Assembly (NCBI GenBank): GCA_948435375.1
Contig: CAOJGQ010000005.1
Location: 1 to 60,563 of the forward strand
Origin: an uncultured Candidatus Saccharibacteria bacterium
GTDB taxonomy: Bacteria > Patescibacteriota > Saccharimonadia > Saccharimonadales > Saccharimonadaceae
Direction of reading: 5' to 3'
Length of the DNA: 60,563 nucleotides
Part shown: piece by piece, positions 50,762 through 57,592 of the stretch
Numbering within the stretch: position 1 is the stretch's first letter
Layout of the letters: each line of letters starts with the position of its first letter
Translations under genes and position numbers: made by a program
Notes under the pieces: model-generated
What the model was told of the DNA's origin: nothing
The model's input: only the letters and a program-made list of their open reading frames with translations
The model's database searches: none

Positions 50762-51754
50762 ATGTCCAAAAAACAATCAAAAACCACACCAACAAAAACC
50801 ACCTCAACAAAAATTTCCCCAACAAAGGCCTCTCCAACAAAAACCACATCCCAGCACAAAATCCTCGTCGCCTTTTTGCTCAATCTCGGCTTTTCAATTT
50901 TTGAATTTTTCGGCGGCGCATTTACCAAAAGTGTCGCAATCACTTCCGATGCAATTCATGATCTCGGCGACGCTCTCAGCATTGGAGTCGCTTATTTTCT
51001 TGAACGATACAGCCAAAAATCGCCCGACCAAAATTACACCTACGGCTACCTTCGCTATTCGGTCATGGGTGGCCTCATCACGACCTTAATTCTGATTGGC
51101 GGCTCAGCGATCGTGATTTATGAATCCGTTGGCCGCCTTTTCCATCCTGTCGCGGTTAATTACGATGGTATGATTTTGCTCGCGATTTTTGGTGTCATTG
51201 TGAATTTTGCTGCTGCTTATTTTACGCACGACAAATCTTCGCTCAACCAAAAATCCGTCAATCTGCACATGCTGGAAGATGTTCTAGGCTGGGCGGTGGT
51301 CTTGATCGGCGCCACCATCATGCGCTTTTCAGGTTTCGCTGTTATCGATCCTTTGCTTTCAATCGCGGTGGCGATTTTTATTCTGGTCAATGCTTTGCAA
51401 AATTTCCGCGCGGTCCTTGACCTTTTTCTAGAGAAAACTCCCCAAAACATTTCATTGGTCGACCTTGAACAACATTTACTCGAGCTCCCAAAAGTCGACG
51501 GCGTTCATCATATCCATGTCTGGAGTCTAGATGGTTATCGTAATTATGCCACGCTGCACATAGTTTCCGAGAACCCCAGCTCTGCGCTCAAATCCGCTAT
51601 TCGCTCCGAATTGGGTGAGCACGGGATTTCTCATGCCACCATCGAGTTTGAAACGCCGGGTGAATCTTGTGAGGCAGAAACCTGCCAGATCAGCTGTAAT
51701 GTCGAGTCTTCTCGTCATTCTGCCCACCATCATTCTCATCGCCATCATCACTGA
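50762..51754 (+). CDS. cation diffusion facilitator (ZitB/CzcD-like zinc exporter)
   Basis: 330 residues from ATG 50762 (TTTAGGAGT just upstream; the frame is open to 50714). A Thr/Lys/Ser-rich N-terminus of repeated xPTKTT units precedes six helices. SDAIHDLGDALSIGVAY (about 66-82) carries the HxxxD metal site of helix II, and LHMLEDVLGWAVVLIGA (about 170-186) the HxxxD of helix V. The cytoplasmic domain has DGVHHIHVWSLDGYRNYATLH, typical of the CDF C-terminal fold. A Cys-containing, His-rich end (SAHHHSHRHHH) probably binds metal. It exchanges Zn2+ or similar ions for protons. Confidence 0.93.
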   Translation: MSKKQSKTTPTKTTSTKISPTKASPTKTTSQHKILVAFLLNLGFSIFEFFGGAFTKSVAITSDAIHDLGDALSIGVAYFLERYSQKSPDQNYTYGYLRYSVMGGLITTLILIGGSAIVIYESVGRLFHPVAVNYDGMILLAIFGVIVNFAAAYFTHDKSSLNQKSVNLHMLEDVLGWAVVLIGATIMRFSGFAVIDPLLSIAVAIFILVNALQNFRAVLDLFLEKTPQNISLVDLEQHLLELPKVDGVHHIHVWSLDGYRNYATLHIVSENPSSALKSAIRSELGEHGISHATIEFETPGESCEAETCQISCNVESSRHSAHHHSHRHHH

Positions 51755-51769
51755 TGCCTCGTCGCAACC

Positions 51770-51797
51770 TTGATTTTGTATGTAAAAAGTGTATAAT
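51770..51797 (+). promoter_or_regulatory. yebC promoter
   Basis: TTGATT (51770-51775), 16 bp, GTG-TATAAT (51792-51797). Confidence 0.65.
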
Positions 51798-51840
51798 TAT
51801 AGATAGTTATTTTATCAACTTCATTAAGCGGGAGAACAAC

Positions 51841-52542
51841 ATGTCCGGACATAGCAAATGGGCCACCACCAAGCGCCAAAAAGCCGTCGTCGATGCGAAG
51901 CGTGGTGCTTTGTTTACCAAAATCGCCAACCAAATTGCCATTGCGGCGCGCGGTGGCACTGACCCGAGTATGAACCCTTCACTGGCTATGATGCTGGAAA
52001 AAGCTCGCCAAGCCAACATGCCGAAAGCCAATATCGAACGTGCAATTGCTCGCGTGTCCGACAAAAGTGCAGCTGCTCTGATCGAAGAAGTGTACGAGGG
52101 TTACGGTCCTGGCGGCGCCGGCATTATTATTGAAGTTGCGACTGACAACAAAAATCGCACCATGCCCGACGTGCGTAATGCTTTGTCGAAGAACGGTGGT
52201 CGCATGGCCGACCCTGGTTCTGTCATGTTCCAATTCGCCCGTAAAGGCTGGATCGAGGTTAGCGATCGGGGCGAAGAGGCCATGCTCCAAGCGCTCGATG
52301 CCGGCGCCGAAGACGTCGACGAAACCGACGACGGCTTAATCATCGTCACCGCGCCGAGCGATCTCATGAAAGTTCGCGCACGGCTCATTGACACTGGTCT
52401 CAATGTTACAAATGCTGAGCTGAAATATATCCCTACCACCACCATTGCTGTCGAAGGCGAAACCGCGGAGAAGCTCGAAAAACTCCTCGACGCTCTGGAC
52501 GATCTCGACGACGTGACCGCCGTCCACACCAACGCTGCCTAA
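51841..52542 (+). CDS. yebC: YebC/PmpR-family protein
   Basis: 233 residues from ATG 51841 (GGGAG 7 nt upstream). MSGHSKWATTKRQKAVVDAKRGALFTKIANQI is the standard family start. GYGPGGAGIIIEVATDNKNRT and NALSKNGGRMADPGSVMFQF match the middle domain. Family members were described as DNA-binding regulators, and more recently as ribosome-associated factors that relieve stalling at proline-rich stretches (established for YebC2/YebC homologues). Monocistronic; the AT-only palindrome directly after the stop is its terminator-like element. Confidence 0.96.
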   Translation: MSGHSKWATTKRQKAVVDAKRGALFTKIANQIAIAARGGTDPSMNPSLAMMLEKARQANMPKANIERAIARVSDKSAAALIEEVYEGYGPGGAGIIIEVATDNKNRTMPDVRNALSKNGGRMADPGSVMFQFARKGWIEVSDRGEEAMLQALDAGAEDVDETDDGLIIVTAPSDLMKVRARLIDTGLNVTNAELKYIPTTTIAVEGETAEKLEKLLDALDDLDDVTAVHTNAA

Positions 52543-52543
52543 G

Positions 52544-52579
52544 CTTATAATATATATATAGATATATATATATTATAAG
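52544..52579. terminator. AT-rich palindrome between yebC and the GNAT pseudogene
   Basis: A 17-bp inverted repeat CTTATAATATATATATA with its complement and a 2-nt centre. It lies right after yebC and also contains the last codon and stop of the convergent GNAT pseudogene. It has no classic T tract but could form a cruciform or hairpin. Confidence 0.55.
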
Positions 52580-53046
52580 TCTTGTGCCAATATTATTCGT
52601 GAAGCCTCAAAACCTTGTCACTGATAAAACTTCACCGCATCAGTGTTGGAAGCAATTACCGTAACATTTAGTTTAGTAGCTCCATTATCTTTACAATATT
52701 TTCTAAAGTCATCAAACAACTTGCTACCAATGGATTACTTACGTAAACCTTCCTTCACGTAGATATTATTGAGCTGAGCCGAAATTGTTTGTCGTGCCGC
52801 GCCGTCCATCGGTCGGCGAATACCCCTGATTAAATAACCAACTGGTTCATCTTTTTGGAAAGCAATTGCAACATAGCTGTTTTCGATCATTTTGTGATAA
52901 GCTCGCGCACCAGCTTCGCTCAAAGCCCATTTCGGATCAAGATCTTTATCCCAGTTTTTGTGCTCAGATTCTGCTAATTCAGCCCCAAGCTTCTGCACTA
53001 TCTCCAAGTCATCGATCCCAGCCCGCCTAATAGCCACATCCATCAT
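52573..53046 (-). pseudogene. GNAT acetyltransferase with two in-frame stops
   Basis: The frame from ATG 53046 reads MDVAIRRAGIDDLEIVQKLG..., YVAIAFQKDEPVGYLIRG and LNNIYVKEGLRK, then TAA (52735-52737). It continues in frame as SIGSKLFDDFRKYCKDNGAT, LNVTVIASNTDAVKFYQ, TGA, then QGFEASRIILAQDL and TAA at 52573-52575. All GNAT motifs are there (GLRK-x-IGSKL in the acetyl-CoA loop, N-x-x-A-x-x-FY-x-x-x-GF at the end), so two point mutations (one of them in the acetyl-CoA loop) interrupt an otherwise intact 157-codon gene. Read-through is conceivable but decay is simpler. It overlaps the HIT gene stop (TAATG). Confidence 0.85.
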
Positions 53047-53519
53047 TACTCCCTACCCTTAATCGCCAACCCCTCTTTTAGTTTCGCTCGTCCGCCAATC
53101 GGAAAGCGCACCTTCTCGCCATCGGTCGGCATGATAATATGCGCATGTAACCGCGTCAATGACGCTCCAGATTTTGCAGGGTCTCCGAAGCGCATACAAA
53201 TCCCCCCACCTTTAACCTTATACTCCTTAATCAATCTCTGCCAAATTTGTTGTAAATCTAGCCACATCTCTGATGAAATTTCCTCAACTTTATATACGGG
53301 GCCCGCTGCCACAATTAGAAACGAAAGTTCACTACCTGGACGCGGGTAACGATTATGCGACACATACCAATACTGTGTACGAAACAGTGTTGGCTGTATT
53401 TCTTGGTCAACATTTTCCTCCGCCATCGGATCCTTGTCTGCCGCTTCCATCTCGACCATGATATCGAGCTGCTCCTGCTCCCGCGCATTCGGCGGATAAA
53501 TATACTTATATTTCCTCAT
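53046..53519 (-). CDS. HIT-superfamily protein
   Basis: 157 residues from ATG 53519, with GAGGAG 7 nt upstream; a TTG at 53534 lies over the SD. YWYVSHNRYPRPGSELSFLIVAA and SLTRLHAHIIMP match HIT hydrolase/transferase folds (galT/Ap4A-hydrolase side). The His triad HxHxH is RxHxH here: the central, nucleophilic His and the last remain, the first is replaced by Arg. It would hydrolyse or transfer nucleotides from a nucleotide conjugate. It overlaps the end of the preceding gene, so it is part of the thymidylate operon. Confidence 0.75.
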   Translation of the reverse strand: MRKYKYIYPPNAREQEQLDIMVEMEAADKDPMAEENVDQEIQPTLFRTQYWYVSHNRYPRPGSELSFLIVAAGPVYKVEEISSEMWLDLQQIWQRLIKEYKVKGGGICMRFGDPAKSGASLTRLHAHIIMPTDGEKVRFPIGGRAKLKEGLAIKGRE

Positions 53520-54468
53520 CTTTTTGCTCCTCAATCAAACAAACCGTTTTAATCCCTTTTTTCTCCGCCAAAGCGTGCGAGCGCTTACTCCAATTTCTCT
53601 CCGGATGGTCCTCAAGGTAATAAATTTCTTTCACACCCTTATCCGCCAATACTTTCATACATTTATCACAAGGGAACAACGTAATATAAACCGGTGTCTC
53701 AGCCAAGCTTTTGACATTACCCATCTTTTTCAGCATATTAATTTCCGAATGTTCTACCGTGTCATAAAACAGCTCCGTACGGTTCGTCACGTCATATTCC
53801 GGGATTGTGAAATCAATCTGATTCGAACCATAAACCCATTGTCCGTTCCAGAAGCACGTCGCCGCCACCGGACAAACATCGTCGGTCGAATACTGCAACT
53901 CTTTCAAAAGTCGTGGAATTGGCTCCGGCATGTCTTTGGTGTATTTTATGCGTCGTTTCGTCTTCGCGGCTGCCTTCGCCACATTTTCTTTCACGCCATC
54001 AATTTTCCGCAATCGGCTCGACAAAGTAATTTGGCGAATTTTATCCGATGTCGAAGTTTTTGCCTGGCGTGGCAAAACCGCCACCTCGCCACAGTATTTC
54101 TGTAACTTCTCAATCTGCTCGTCGGTATAATTTTCCTTAATCACCACGAGCACATCTGGCTTCACCGTTTTGATCAAGTGCCATTTCGGTTCATCCGCTT
54201 CTTTTACCACGATTGCATCGGCAATATTCAGTAGCCGAATGAAATCATAACGCTCTTTTTCTGGAATCACCGGTCGAGTCGGACCTTTACGCTTACGGAT
54301 TTTTTCGTCACTGTCCATCGAAATAATCAAGAAATCGCACAACGCTCGCGCTTTCATTATATAACGCAAGTGTCCCAGGTGAAACAAATCCCACGAACCT
54401 TGTACCAAACCAACTTTCCGGCCTGTTTTCTTTGCAATCTTAACGTTTGCTAGCCAATTCTCGTCCAT
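53506..54468 (-). CDS. fused nucleotidyltransferase and dCMP-deaminase-like protein
   Basis: 320 residues. The N-terminal domain (about 1-140) is a cytidylyltransferase/RfaE2-type fold: KVGLVQGSWDLFHLGHLRYIM with HxGH (HLGH), and RKRKGPTRPVIPEKERYDFI. After a basic linker (about 165-195), the C-terminal deaminase domain has zinc ligands in VEHSEINML (HSE in place of HAE) and LFPCDKCMKVL (PCxxC). The latter makes dUMP from dCMP or acts on a related cytosine nucleotide, which feeds the directly upstream thyA. The transferase half has no obvious partner. The ATG follows the thyA stop with no gap. Confidence 0.85.
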   Translation of the reverse strand: MDENWLANVKIAKKTGRKVGLVQGSWDLFHLGHLRYIMKARALCDFLIISMDSDEKIRKRKGPTRPVIPEKERYDFIRLLNIADAIVVKEADEPKWHLIKTVKPDVLVVIKENYTDEQIEKLQKYCGEVAVLPRQAKTSTSDKIRQITLSSRLRKIDGVKENVAKAAAKTKRRIKYTKDMPEPIPRLLKELQYSTDDVCPVAATCFWNGQWVYGSNQIDFTIPEYDVTNRTELFYDTVEHSEINMLKKMGNVKSLAETPVYITLFPCDKCMKVLADKGVKEIYYLEDHPERNWSKRSHALAEKKGIKTVCLIEEQKDEEI

Positions 54469-55383
54469 CTAAATCGCCACCGGAATTCCTTTAATTGCAG
54501 GCTCAGGGGCATAATCCGTCAGCTCAAAATCTTCTACACGATAGTCAAAAATGCTATCATGGCTATTCGTGATTTTTAGCGTCGGGAATGCCTTACTCTC
54601 GCGCGCCAAAATCTCATCCGCCCACGGCAGTTGATTAGCATAAATATGCGCATCGGAAATCATGTGTACAAATTCTCCTGGCTCAAGGTCCAAAACTTCC
54701 GACATTGCGAGCAGCAGCGCCGAATATTGCACCCAGTTGCTCGGACAACCAATCAAAACATCACAACTCCGCTGAAACATCACCAGGTTCAACCTTCCGT
54801 TCAACACCCGAAAATGCATCCAGCCATGGCACGGACAAACCACCACTTTTTGCTGGTGATCCTTATTGCGAATTGTATATTGCGGAATCCACGGCGTGAT
54901 GAGATGTGCCTTCAATTCTGGCCGTTCCTTGATTTGTTTAATAATCTCGGCAAATTGGTTAAACGACTCGCCTTCGGCAGTCGGAAAATCATGAAACGCC
55001 GCACCATACGAACCCGGGCCAAGGTCGCCAGTCGCAAGCCCTCGTTTTGCGCATTTTTTCTCTGTGCACCAGTTTTTCCACCACTTGCAGCCGAACTTTT
55101 CCAGTTCTTCCTGTGTCCGGGCGCCATTGATAAAGCCAAATAGCTCGCCAATCGGCGTTCGCCAAAACTTAATCGCTCTTTCCGTCAAAACCGGCGCGCC
55201 GTTTTTTAACAAATCAAACCGCATCACCGGCGCGCCTAAGAGGTCAATCGAATCCACTTCTTTACCATTTTCGTCCACCATCGGCGACGGGCTACGTATC
55301 CCATCCTTCAGAACCGCTCGGATTAACTTCTTATACTGTTCGTCTGGCATTCTTTCGTTGTATGGCCGATATTCACCCTTCAT
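54469..55383 (-). CDS. thyA: thymidylate synthase ThyA
   Basis: 304 residues, slightly longer than E. coli ThyA (264). The catalytic block is VCPCHGWMHFRVLNGRLNLV, with the nucleophilic Cys in PCH. QRSCDVLIGCPSNWVQYSALLL binds dUMP, and ISDAHIYANQ is the DxHxYxNx motif, where the last residue is Gln and not the usual His. It methylates dUMP to dTMP with methylene-tetrahydrofolate. SD GAGGAGGT lies 5 nt before the ATG. First gene of the operon thyA, deaminase fusion, HIT, GNAT pseudogene. No dihydrofolate reductase in the window. Confidence 0.95.
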   Translation of the reverse strand: MKGEYRPYNERMPDEQYKKLIRAVLKDGIRSPSPMVDENGKEVDSIDLLGAPVMRFDLLKNGAPVLTERAIKFWRTPIGELFGFINGARTQEELEKFGCKWWKNWCTEKKCAKRGLATGDLGPGSYGAAFHDFPTAEGESFNQFAEIIKQIKERPELKAHLITPWIPQYTIRNKDHQQKVVVCPCHGWMHFRVLNGRLNLVMFQRSCDVLIGCPSNWVQYSALLLAMSEVLDLEPGEFVHMISDAHIYANQLPWADEILARESKAFPTLKITNSHDSIFDYRVEDFELTDYAPEPAIKGIPVAI

Positions 55384-55478
55384 CTGTACCTCCTCTATAT
55401 TAGTACAATCTTAACAAACAACTTCACTTTTGTACAGGGAAGACACCCGCAGTTTCGTTTAATCAATTCCTCTCCCAG

Positions 55479-55507
55479 TTGCCACCTTTGGAAATCTGTG
55501 CTACAAT
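55479..55507 (+). promoter_or_regulatory. tRNA-Ser promoter
   Basis: TTGCCA (55479-55484), 17 bp, TCTGTGCTACAAT (TACAAT 55502-55507), 7 nt before the tRNA. Confidence 0.75.
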
Positions 55508-55514
55508 AAATAGC

Positions 55515-55600
<86 letters not shown>

Positions 55601-55608
55601 GGAAGACG

Positions 55609-55639
55609 ATTTTCTAATATTTGAAAAATATTAGAAAAT
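55609..55639 (+). terminator. hairpin after tRNA-Ser
   Basis: A perfect 14-bp AT-rich stem ATTTTCTAATATTT with its complement, loop GAA. No T run follows, so its role as a terminator is uncertain. Confidence 0.5.
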
Positions 55640-55670
55640 AGGATTTCTTTCAAGAAAGCAGATAAGACGT

Positions 55671-55727
55671 CGAACTTGCGCAAGTTCGTTATCGAACGAA
55701 GCGAGATTTCCATCTTGTCCCCATCCC
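55671..55727 (+). repeat. partial duplicate of the tRNA-Ser 3' end
   Basis: CGCAAGTTCG (55679-55688) and TCTTGTCCC (about 55713-55721) repeat parts of the T-arm and acceptor of tRNA-Ser. They are separated by 24 bp and followed by a degenerate TCCCAGCA. The first piece is the right half of an 18-bp palindrome (55671-55688). It may be the scar of an element that inserted at the tRNA end. Confidence 0.45.
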
Positions 55728-55736
55728 AGCATGCGT

Positions 55737-55813
55737 GGTACCATAGCTCAGCTGGTTAGAGCGCAGGACTCATAAGCCTGAGGTCGGTGGTTCGATCCCA
55801 CCTGGTACTACCA
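55737..55813 (+). tRNA. tRNA with CAT anticodon (elongator Met or Ile2)
   Basis: A 77-nt cloverleaf with encoded CCA. Acceptor GGTACCA/TGGTACT (wobble first pair), D-arm GCTCAGCTGGTTAGAGC, anticodon stem-loop CAGGA-CTCATAA-GCCTG (one mismatched pair), T-arm GGTGGTTCGATCCCACC. CAT can be elongator Met or, if lysidine-modified, Ile2; sequence alone does not decide it here. No own promoter is seen, so it may be co-transcribed with tRNA-Ser. Confidence 0.93.
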
Positions 55814-55957
55814 AAATAAAGACTACACGTTTGATGCGTGTACATAAAAACATGACTCCCCGAGTCTTATTTTTTGTTAATAAAACTACAGCCCCGCCAA
55901 TTTCTCAGCGAGGCCTAAAATCCCAGAACCTTCGAACAGAATTCTCGAGTCCTCTTT

Positions 55958-56473
55958 TTAAGCACGTTTCTCGTCGGTTTCTTCGGCTACAATGAGGTAT
56001 TCAATCCCGTCCTGCGTCGGTGCATTAGCCTCCATCATCTGGATCTCTCGTTTGAAGGTCGACATTCCCGAAAGTCTCCGAAATAGCCTCGACAGTTTCT
56101 CTACCGGCGGTTTACATTTTGTATACAGTATCACCACTGTTTCCGCACCATGTTTTCGCAGCAGCGTTACTAATGTGTGTCGGGTAGCATGGTCCATCGA
56201 GTTAGCAGAATCAAGTGTAACAATGACCACATCTGGCCGCCCTCGTTCAACTTTCACCAGCTCCAACAGGCTCGGTAGACACATGTATGTCCTTTGTATT
56301 ACGCCCTGCAGATTCGCCCGCAGCTTTTCTAGCGTTCGGCTTTTGAAGTCTCCCTCGACATCTGGGCCTACGCCTACTACAATAATTGCAACCGGCCTGG
56401 ACATTTCCGTCTTGATAATAGATGTAATCCCTTTCAACGTGCTTTCATTACCGTTCACCGTCCATCTTTCCAT
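55958..56473 (-). CDS. hypothetical protein with Rossmann/vWA-like pattern
   Basis: 171 residues. Alternating strands and helices are visible: RPVAIIVVGVGPDVEG (about 26-41), RPDVVIVTLDSANSMDHATR (about 79-98), AETVVILYTKCKPPVEKL (about 110-127). The DSANSMD segment is reminiscent of a vWA DxSxS metal site but not exact. No signal peptide. The SD region GGGGGTAAAGGAA precedes the ATG, and a TTGACA-N17-TATGAT promoter lies at 56533-56561. Possible nucleotide or metal binding; no family assigned. The 3' side (55875-55957) has a GCC(T)CGC/GCGGGGC hairpin that could end it. Confidence 0.6.
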   Translation of the reverse strand: MERWTVNGNESTLKGITSIIKTEMSRPVAIIVVGVGPDVEGDFKSRTLEKLRANLQGVIQRTYMCLPSLLELVKVERGRPDVVIVTLDSANSMDHATRHTLVTLLRKHGAETVVILYTKCKPPVEKLSRLFRRLSGMSTFKREIQMMEANAPTQDGIEYLIVAEETDEKRA

Positions 56474-56532
56474 TTCCTTTACCCCCTTACACTGATTTTA
56501 ATTTCAAGACAACACTTCAGTAATGTTTTCTA

Positions 56533-56561
56533 ATCATATCACACACTATAAAATATGTCAA
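56533..56561 (-). promoter_or_regulatory. promoter of the 55958 gene
   Basis: Minus strand TTGACA (56556-56561), 17 bp, TGTGTGA-TATGAT (56533-56538), the same class as the others. Confidence 0.7.
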
Positions 56562-56596
56562 TCACGTAGCGGCTTACCAAACCAAACATCTTCAAT

Positions 56597-56623
56597 TCTC
56601 CTATATATCTAACTCGTGGCGGG
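56597..56623 (+). repeat. 27-bp cassette-start repeat, copy 2
   Basis: Identical to the minus-strand copies at 13818-13844 and 57242-57268. With the latter it forms inverted repeats that face inward and bound a 672-bp segment. Confidence 0.88.
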
Positions 56624-56956
56624 TTTATCTATCTGCCGCATGGCTCTTTGAGGGCTGCCGGTAACGAGGGCAACTACTGGGGAGCCACTACTTATATTTC
56701 TCCGACCCATGCTTATCACCTATATTTCCATAGCACTAACGTCTACCCGTCGGCTAGCACCAGTCGTTGGCACGGCTTTGTGGTGCGGTGCATAAAAATC
56801 AATCCGATCTTCGGTATCTTCTCGTTAGTCATTGGCATCTTTTTCAACGCTATCGATATCTTTTTACCCATTACGATTATGTTTCTAAATATTGACGACG
56901 TGTTTCTCAAACTACTAATTTTACTCGGAATTACAGAGGTAAAATTTAAACACTAG
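56597..56956 (+). pseudogene. promoterless C-terminal FISUMP cassette (C2)
   Basis: From the 27-mer the frame reads SPIYLTRGGFIYLPHGSLRA, then GNEGNYWGATTYISPTHAYH, LYFHSTNVYP and SRWHGFVVRC, i.e. the last part of a FISUMP domain. Instead of stopping after VRC it runs on for about 48 hydrophobic residues (NPIFGIFSLVIGIFFNAIDIF...) to a stop at 56956. Upstream the frame is closed by TAG at 56567, and there is no start codon before the 27-mer. It could only be expressed if joined to another gene's 5' part. Confidence 0.75.
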
Positions 56957-56971
56957 AAATCATATGTTTTC

Positions 56972-57268
56972 TCAAAAGAAGAGTATGTTTCTGCAAAAGC
57001 TCGACGAGCTTCTTCCGTTGCGGAGTATGCCTTTCCAAAACTTGCGCACGATTTTGAAAAACTTAGTAACCTTTCGTCGGACCGTAAAGCCATACCAGCC
57101 GGCATCATCAAGCGACGCATAGACATAAACATTATTGAAAGTTAAGTTAAAAGCTGAAAGCGTAGATGCGGCAGACGTGCCAGACCACAAAATACCATTA
57201 CGATCAGCGTACCTAAGAGCACCGATCCCAACGTGTACATTCCCGCCACGAGTTAGATATATAGGAGA
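56972..57268 (-). pseudogene. promoterless C-terminal FISUMP cassette (C3)
   Basis: Minus strand: SPIYLTRGGNVHVGIGALRY, then DRNGILWSGTSAASTLSAFN, LTFNNVYVY and AGWYGFTVRR, then a basic/aromatic run (KVTKFFKIVRKFWKGIL...) to a stop at 56972. The frame just before the 27-mer has a TAA. The tail of C3 and that of C2 end 15 bp apart, so the two cassettes converge within one segment. No promoter or SD of its own. Confidence 0.75.
57242..57268 (-). repeat. 27-bp cassette-start repeat, copy 3
   Basis: Right-hand partner of the 56597-56623 repeat in inverted orientation; one further base is shared with copy 1. Confidence 0.88.
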
Positions 57269-57328
57269 TTATGAGAATGTTAGTCAGTTTCAGGTTTGGT
57301 TCTGTTTTGCCGAAGAATTAAATATAAT

Positions 57329-57525
57329 GAAGCCTACACTATACTTTGGCTGTCTGTGTCATTGGTTTTTCGTTATTTGCTTTTGGACGCTGGACCATTC
57401 CGGACGTCACGAGGAGGAAGAGGAGCCTTTCACCCGTGACGACGGGATGAAAGGACTCCGTGTCCAGCACCAAAAGACAAATCGAAAAACCAACGGCCGA
57501 CAATCAAGTCTAACGTGTAGGCTTC
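57329..57525. repeat. large hairpin repeat, copy 3
   Basis: Ends pair perfectly (GAAGCCTACAC with GTGTAGGCTTC). An imperfect inner stem contains TTGGTTTTTCG/CGAAAAACCAA and GCTGGAC/GTCCAGC. The core repeats copies 1 and 2: ATTCCGGACGTCACGAGGAGG... unpaired, helix CCTTTCA/TGAAAGG, terminal CCCGT-GACG-ACGGG (57433-57446). It lies between cassette C3 and the UbiB-like gene, about 60 bp from the 27-mer. AATCGAAAAACCAA of its 3' arm occurs once more at about 57555-57568. Confidence 0.78.
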
Positions 57526-57578
57526 ATTACGATATTGCCTTACGTCAAGCCAGAATCGAAAAACCAACACCACCATGT

Positions 57579-57584
57579 TATAAT
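57579..57584 (+). promoter_or_regulatory. -10 box of a leaderless promoter
   Basis: TATAAT ends 8 nt before ATG 57593; no SD is present. Confidence 0.6.
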
Positions 57585-57592
57585 CCAACTAT

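Noticed and set aside
52544-52579. Insertion-sequence terminal repeat
   Set aside because: The AT palindrome is single, with no transposase or target duplication; a hairpin at the end of convergent genes is simpler.
57329-57525. Integron attC site
   Set aside because: GTCTAAC in the 3' arm resembles an R'' box, but copy 1 lacks it, the partner boxes are absent, and no integrase is present.
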